Source: Deltaproteobacteria bacterium (GTDB lineage Bacteria > Desulfobacterota > GWC2-55-46 > DRQE01). From it: a stretch of 14,820 nt of DNA. The translations under genes were made by a program, and so were the position numbers. The notes beneath the pieces are model-generated. The model did not search any database. It was not told the origin of the DNA and saw only the letters and a list, made by a program, of their open reading frames with translations. The first letter of the stretch is position 1. Each line of letters starts with the position of its first letter. The stretch covers positions 1 to 14,820 of the forward strand of contig DAOVXI010000019.1 in assembly GCA_030636245.1 (NCBI GenBank), in the 5' to 3' direction. Below, in pieces: positions 14,012 through 14,820 of this stretch.

Positions 14012-14040
14012 GGTATACAGTATACATACTTCAAAGTCAA
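14012..14040 (-). promoter_or_regulatory. Promoter of the gntR operon, apparently leaderless
   Basis: Read on the minus strand, TTGACT (14040-14035) and TATACC (14017-14012) are 17 nt apart. Counting the A of the gntR ATG (14005) as +1, the boxes fall exactly at -35 to -30 and -12 to -7. The transcript would therefore begin at or within a base or two of the start codon. This agrees with the absence of a Shine-Dalgarno sequence. Confidence 0.65.
14013..14025. promoter_or_regulatory. Palindromic operator candidate for the GntR regulator
   Basis: Two GTATAC blocks (14013-14018 and 14020-14025) flank a central base, giving a 13-bp near-perfect palindrome. FadR-type GntR proteins commonly bind short palindromes with GT...AC half-sites. 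It overlaps the -10 box of the gntR promoter, a position that would block RNA polymerase. Binding is inferred. Confidence 0.55.
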
Positions 14041-14229
14041 GTGATTTTGGGCGAGGGTGCTGTTATTATTAAGGTTTTTGAGGCTCTACGGCTAAATAAC
14101 GGGCAAATTTAGGGCTTCAAAGGAGTTGTATTTTCTTTGTCGGCTCTTGGTTCCCCGATCTCATCCTCTTCCCGCCCCGATTTCCAGGAAAAATTATTTT
14201 GTAATAATGTAAAATATTTAAAAAAAACC
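14041..14229. other. Intergenic region between the divergent gntR and tRNA operons
   Basis: With the flanking promoters this forms a 305-nt gap between gntR and the first tRNA. I see no convincing gene here; the longest open frame from 14041 has about two dozen codons and no ribosome-binding site. The part from about 14187 to 14229 is strongly A/T-rich and lies directly upstream of the tRNA -35 box, where an UP element would be expected. Confidence 0.5.
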
Positions 14230-14259
14230 TTGACAAGTGTATGGTTTTTATCTTATAAA
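14230..14259 (+). promoter_or_regulatory. Strong sigma70-type promoter of the tRNA operon
   Basis: A consensus -35 box TTGACA (14230-14235) is followed after 17 or 18 nt by TTATAA (14253) or TATAAA (14254-14259). The predicted start is near 14266, about 45 nt before the first tRNA. An A/T-rich stretch directly upstream could act as an UP element, as in stable-RNA promoters. Confidence 0.8.
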
Positions 14260-14310
14260 TTAAAGATTCTAGTTTCTCCGATTTCAGGAGCATAGAAGCA
14301 CCATATTTTT

Positions 14311-14385
14311 GCTGGCGTAGCTCAATGGTAGAGCAGCTGATTTGTAATCAGCAGGTTGCGGGTTCGATTCCCATCGCCAGCTCCA
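14311..14385 (+). tRNA. tRNA-Thr (anticodon TGT)
   Basis: The cloverleaf folds completely: acceptor stem GCTGGCG/CGCCAGC, D arm GCTC/GAGC, anticodon stem GCTGA/TCAGC with loop TTTGTAA (anticodon TGT at 14343-14345), 5-nt variable loop, T loop TTCGATT, discriminator T and an encoded CCA. The T stem GCGGG/CCCAT has a G-U pair and a C-A mismatch (14359 with 14373). Confidence 0.95.
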
Positions 14386-14406
14386 GTGAATTACCGTGCA
14401 AGGCCG

Positions 14407-14443
14407 GATGAGGCTGTAGGTTAAATTTATAGCCGGTCACATC
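14407..14443 (+). other. Hairpin in the tRNA-Thr to tRNA-Tyr spacer
   Basis: Bases 14412-14418 pair with 14428-14434 (7 bp, one G-U), and an outer 4-bp stem (14407-14410 with 14440-14443) can extend it. It lies in the long 130-nt spacer between the two tRNAs and may guide precursor processing. It was found by eye and has not been tested against chance. Confidence 0.3.
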
Positions 14444-14515
14444 TGACTCTTCGGGGATTTTTGCATTTTTTTTGAAGGGAAGGCTAAAGTCTTGTGCATT
14501 TTAAAGGCTTATTTA

Positions 14516-14600
14516 GGAGAGGTACCCGAGTGGCCAAAGGGGGCAGACTGTAAATCTGCTGGCTCCGCCTACGAAGGTTCGAATCCTTCCCTCTCCACCA
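14516..14600 (+). tRNA. tRNA-Tyr (anticodon GTA)
   Basis: An 85-nt class II tRNA with a long variable arm. The acceptor stem is GGAGAGG/CCTCTCC and the anticodon stem GCAGA/TCTGC with loop CTGTAAA (anticodon GTA). The variable arm follows the anticodon stem. The T arm contains GGTTCGAATCC, the discriminator is A and CCA is encoded. Second of the tRNA cluster. Confidence 0.96.
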
Positions 14601-14662
14601 TAGAAAGTTTTCTCCGGTGAAGGTTGCCGGAATTAATTAATAAGGGCTTGGAGCAACAAATT

Positions 14663-14736
14663 GCGGGTGTAGTTCAGTGGTAGAACTCCAGCCTTCCAAG
14701 CTGGTCACGTGGGTTCGATCCCCATCACCCGCTCCA
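14663..14736 (+). tRNA. tRNA-Gly (anticodon TCC)
   Basis: A 74-nt tRNA with acceptor stem GCGGGTG/CACCCGC, anticodon stem CCAGC/GCTGG with loop CTTCCAA (anticodon TCC), T stem GTGGG/CCCAT fully paired, discriminator T and an encoded CCA. Third of the cluster. Confidence 0.96.
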
Positions 14737-14791
14737 TTTTTTACCCACGGGGCCGGGGCCGAATGGGCTTCAGTGGGAGAGATGTAAAGAT

Positions 14792-14820
14792 GCCCATGTA
14801 GCTCAGTGGTAGAGCACTTC
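14792..14820 (+). tRNA. 5' part of a fourth tRNA, probably tRNA-Thr (GGT)
   Basis: GCCCATG (acceptor strand) TA GCTC AGTGGTA GAGC is a normal tRNA start through the D arm. The window ends in the anticodon stem (ACTTC), so the anticodon is not seen. The acceptor and stem sequence, and the Thr-Tyr-Gly-Thr order known upstream of tuf in other bacteria, favour Thr(GGT). Confidence 0.75.

Noticed and set aside
14041..14112. Short open frame from the GTG at 14041
   Set aside because: Only about two dozen codons, no ribosome-binding site, and it overlaps the gntR promoter region.
14747..14760. G-rich run considered as a quadruplex or regulatory site
   Set aside because: Only two G4 tracts separated by CC; it lies in a short tRNA spacer and is not supported as more than GC-rich sequence.

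Overview
The window looks like a Gram-negative bacterium of roughly 50 % GC (judged by eye) with an anaerobic or facultative respiratory lifestyle, most likely of the former Deltaproteobacteria or a neighbouring phylum. Three things point that way: an Rnf complex in the order rnfC-D-G-E-A-B, as in acetogens, clostridia and many sulfate reducers rather than the rnfA-B-C-D-G-E order of gammaproteobacteria; a System II (Ccs) cytochrome c maturation pathway; and lipoprotein signal peptides. No gene in the window fixes the genus.

Plus strand, 1-4679: the 3' half of rnfC and complete rnfD, rnfG, rnfE, rnfA and rnfB. Together they encode the membrane ion-pumping ferredoxin:NAD+ oxidoreductase. Covalent-flavin motifs in RnfD and RnfG, the paired membrane cysteines of RnfE and RnfA, and the Fe-S cysteine motifs of RnfC and RnfB are present. 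The exception is the last ferredoxin-type site of RnfB, which has lost two of its four cysteines.

Plus strand, 4707-10683: a cytochrome c maturation and thiol-redox operon. In order it holds a CYCNC (PCYCGC-type) lipoprotein, a TPR lipoprotein, ResB, CcsA, a membrane-anchored thioredoxin, a lipoprotein thioredoxin on a long Lys/Glu/Ala linker, CcdA, and a small glutaredoxin-like protein. CcdA would carry electrons across the membrane to the two thioredoxins. These keep apocytochrome CxxCH cysteines reduced, and ResB-CcsA then exports and ligates heme. No CxxCH heme-binding protein is encoded here, so the clients lie elsewhere, perhaps just upstream of rnfC. I see no terminator between rnfC and the strong hairpin at 10649-10683.

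Minus strand, 14005 down to 10682: a compact operon of a GntR/FCD-family regulator, an 88-residue unknown protein, RluD (23S rRNA pseudouridine synthase), PgeF (peptidoglycan editing factor) and CoaE (dephospho-CoA kinase). It ends at the same hairpin. The gntR promoter places the predicted transcription start on the ATG itself (a leaderless mRNA), and a palindrome covers its -10 box, suggesting autorepression.

Plus strand, 14230-14820: a strong sigma70-type promoter followed by tRNA-Thr(TGT), tRNA-Tyr(GTA), tRNA-Gly(TCC) and the first 29 nt of a fourth tRNA, probably Thr(GGT). This is the order found before tufB in Escherichia coli, so a tuf gene is expected just past the window. No CRISPR array, insertion sequence or prophage gene was seen. 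Most of the window is conserved housekeeping and bioenergetic content; the less understood parts are the small lipoproteins, the 88-residue protein and the regulation.
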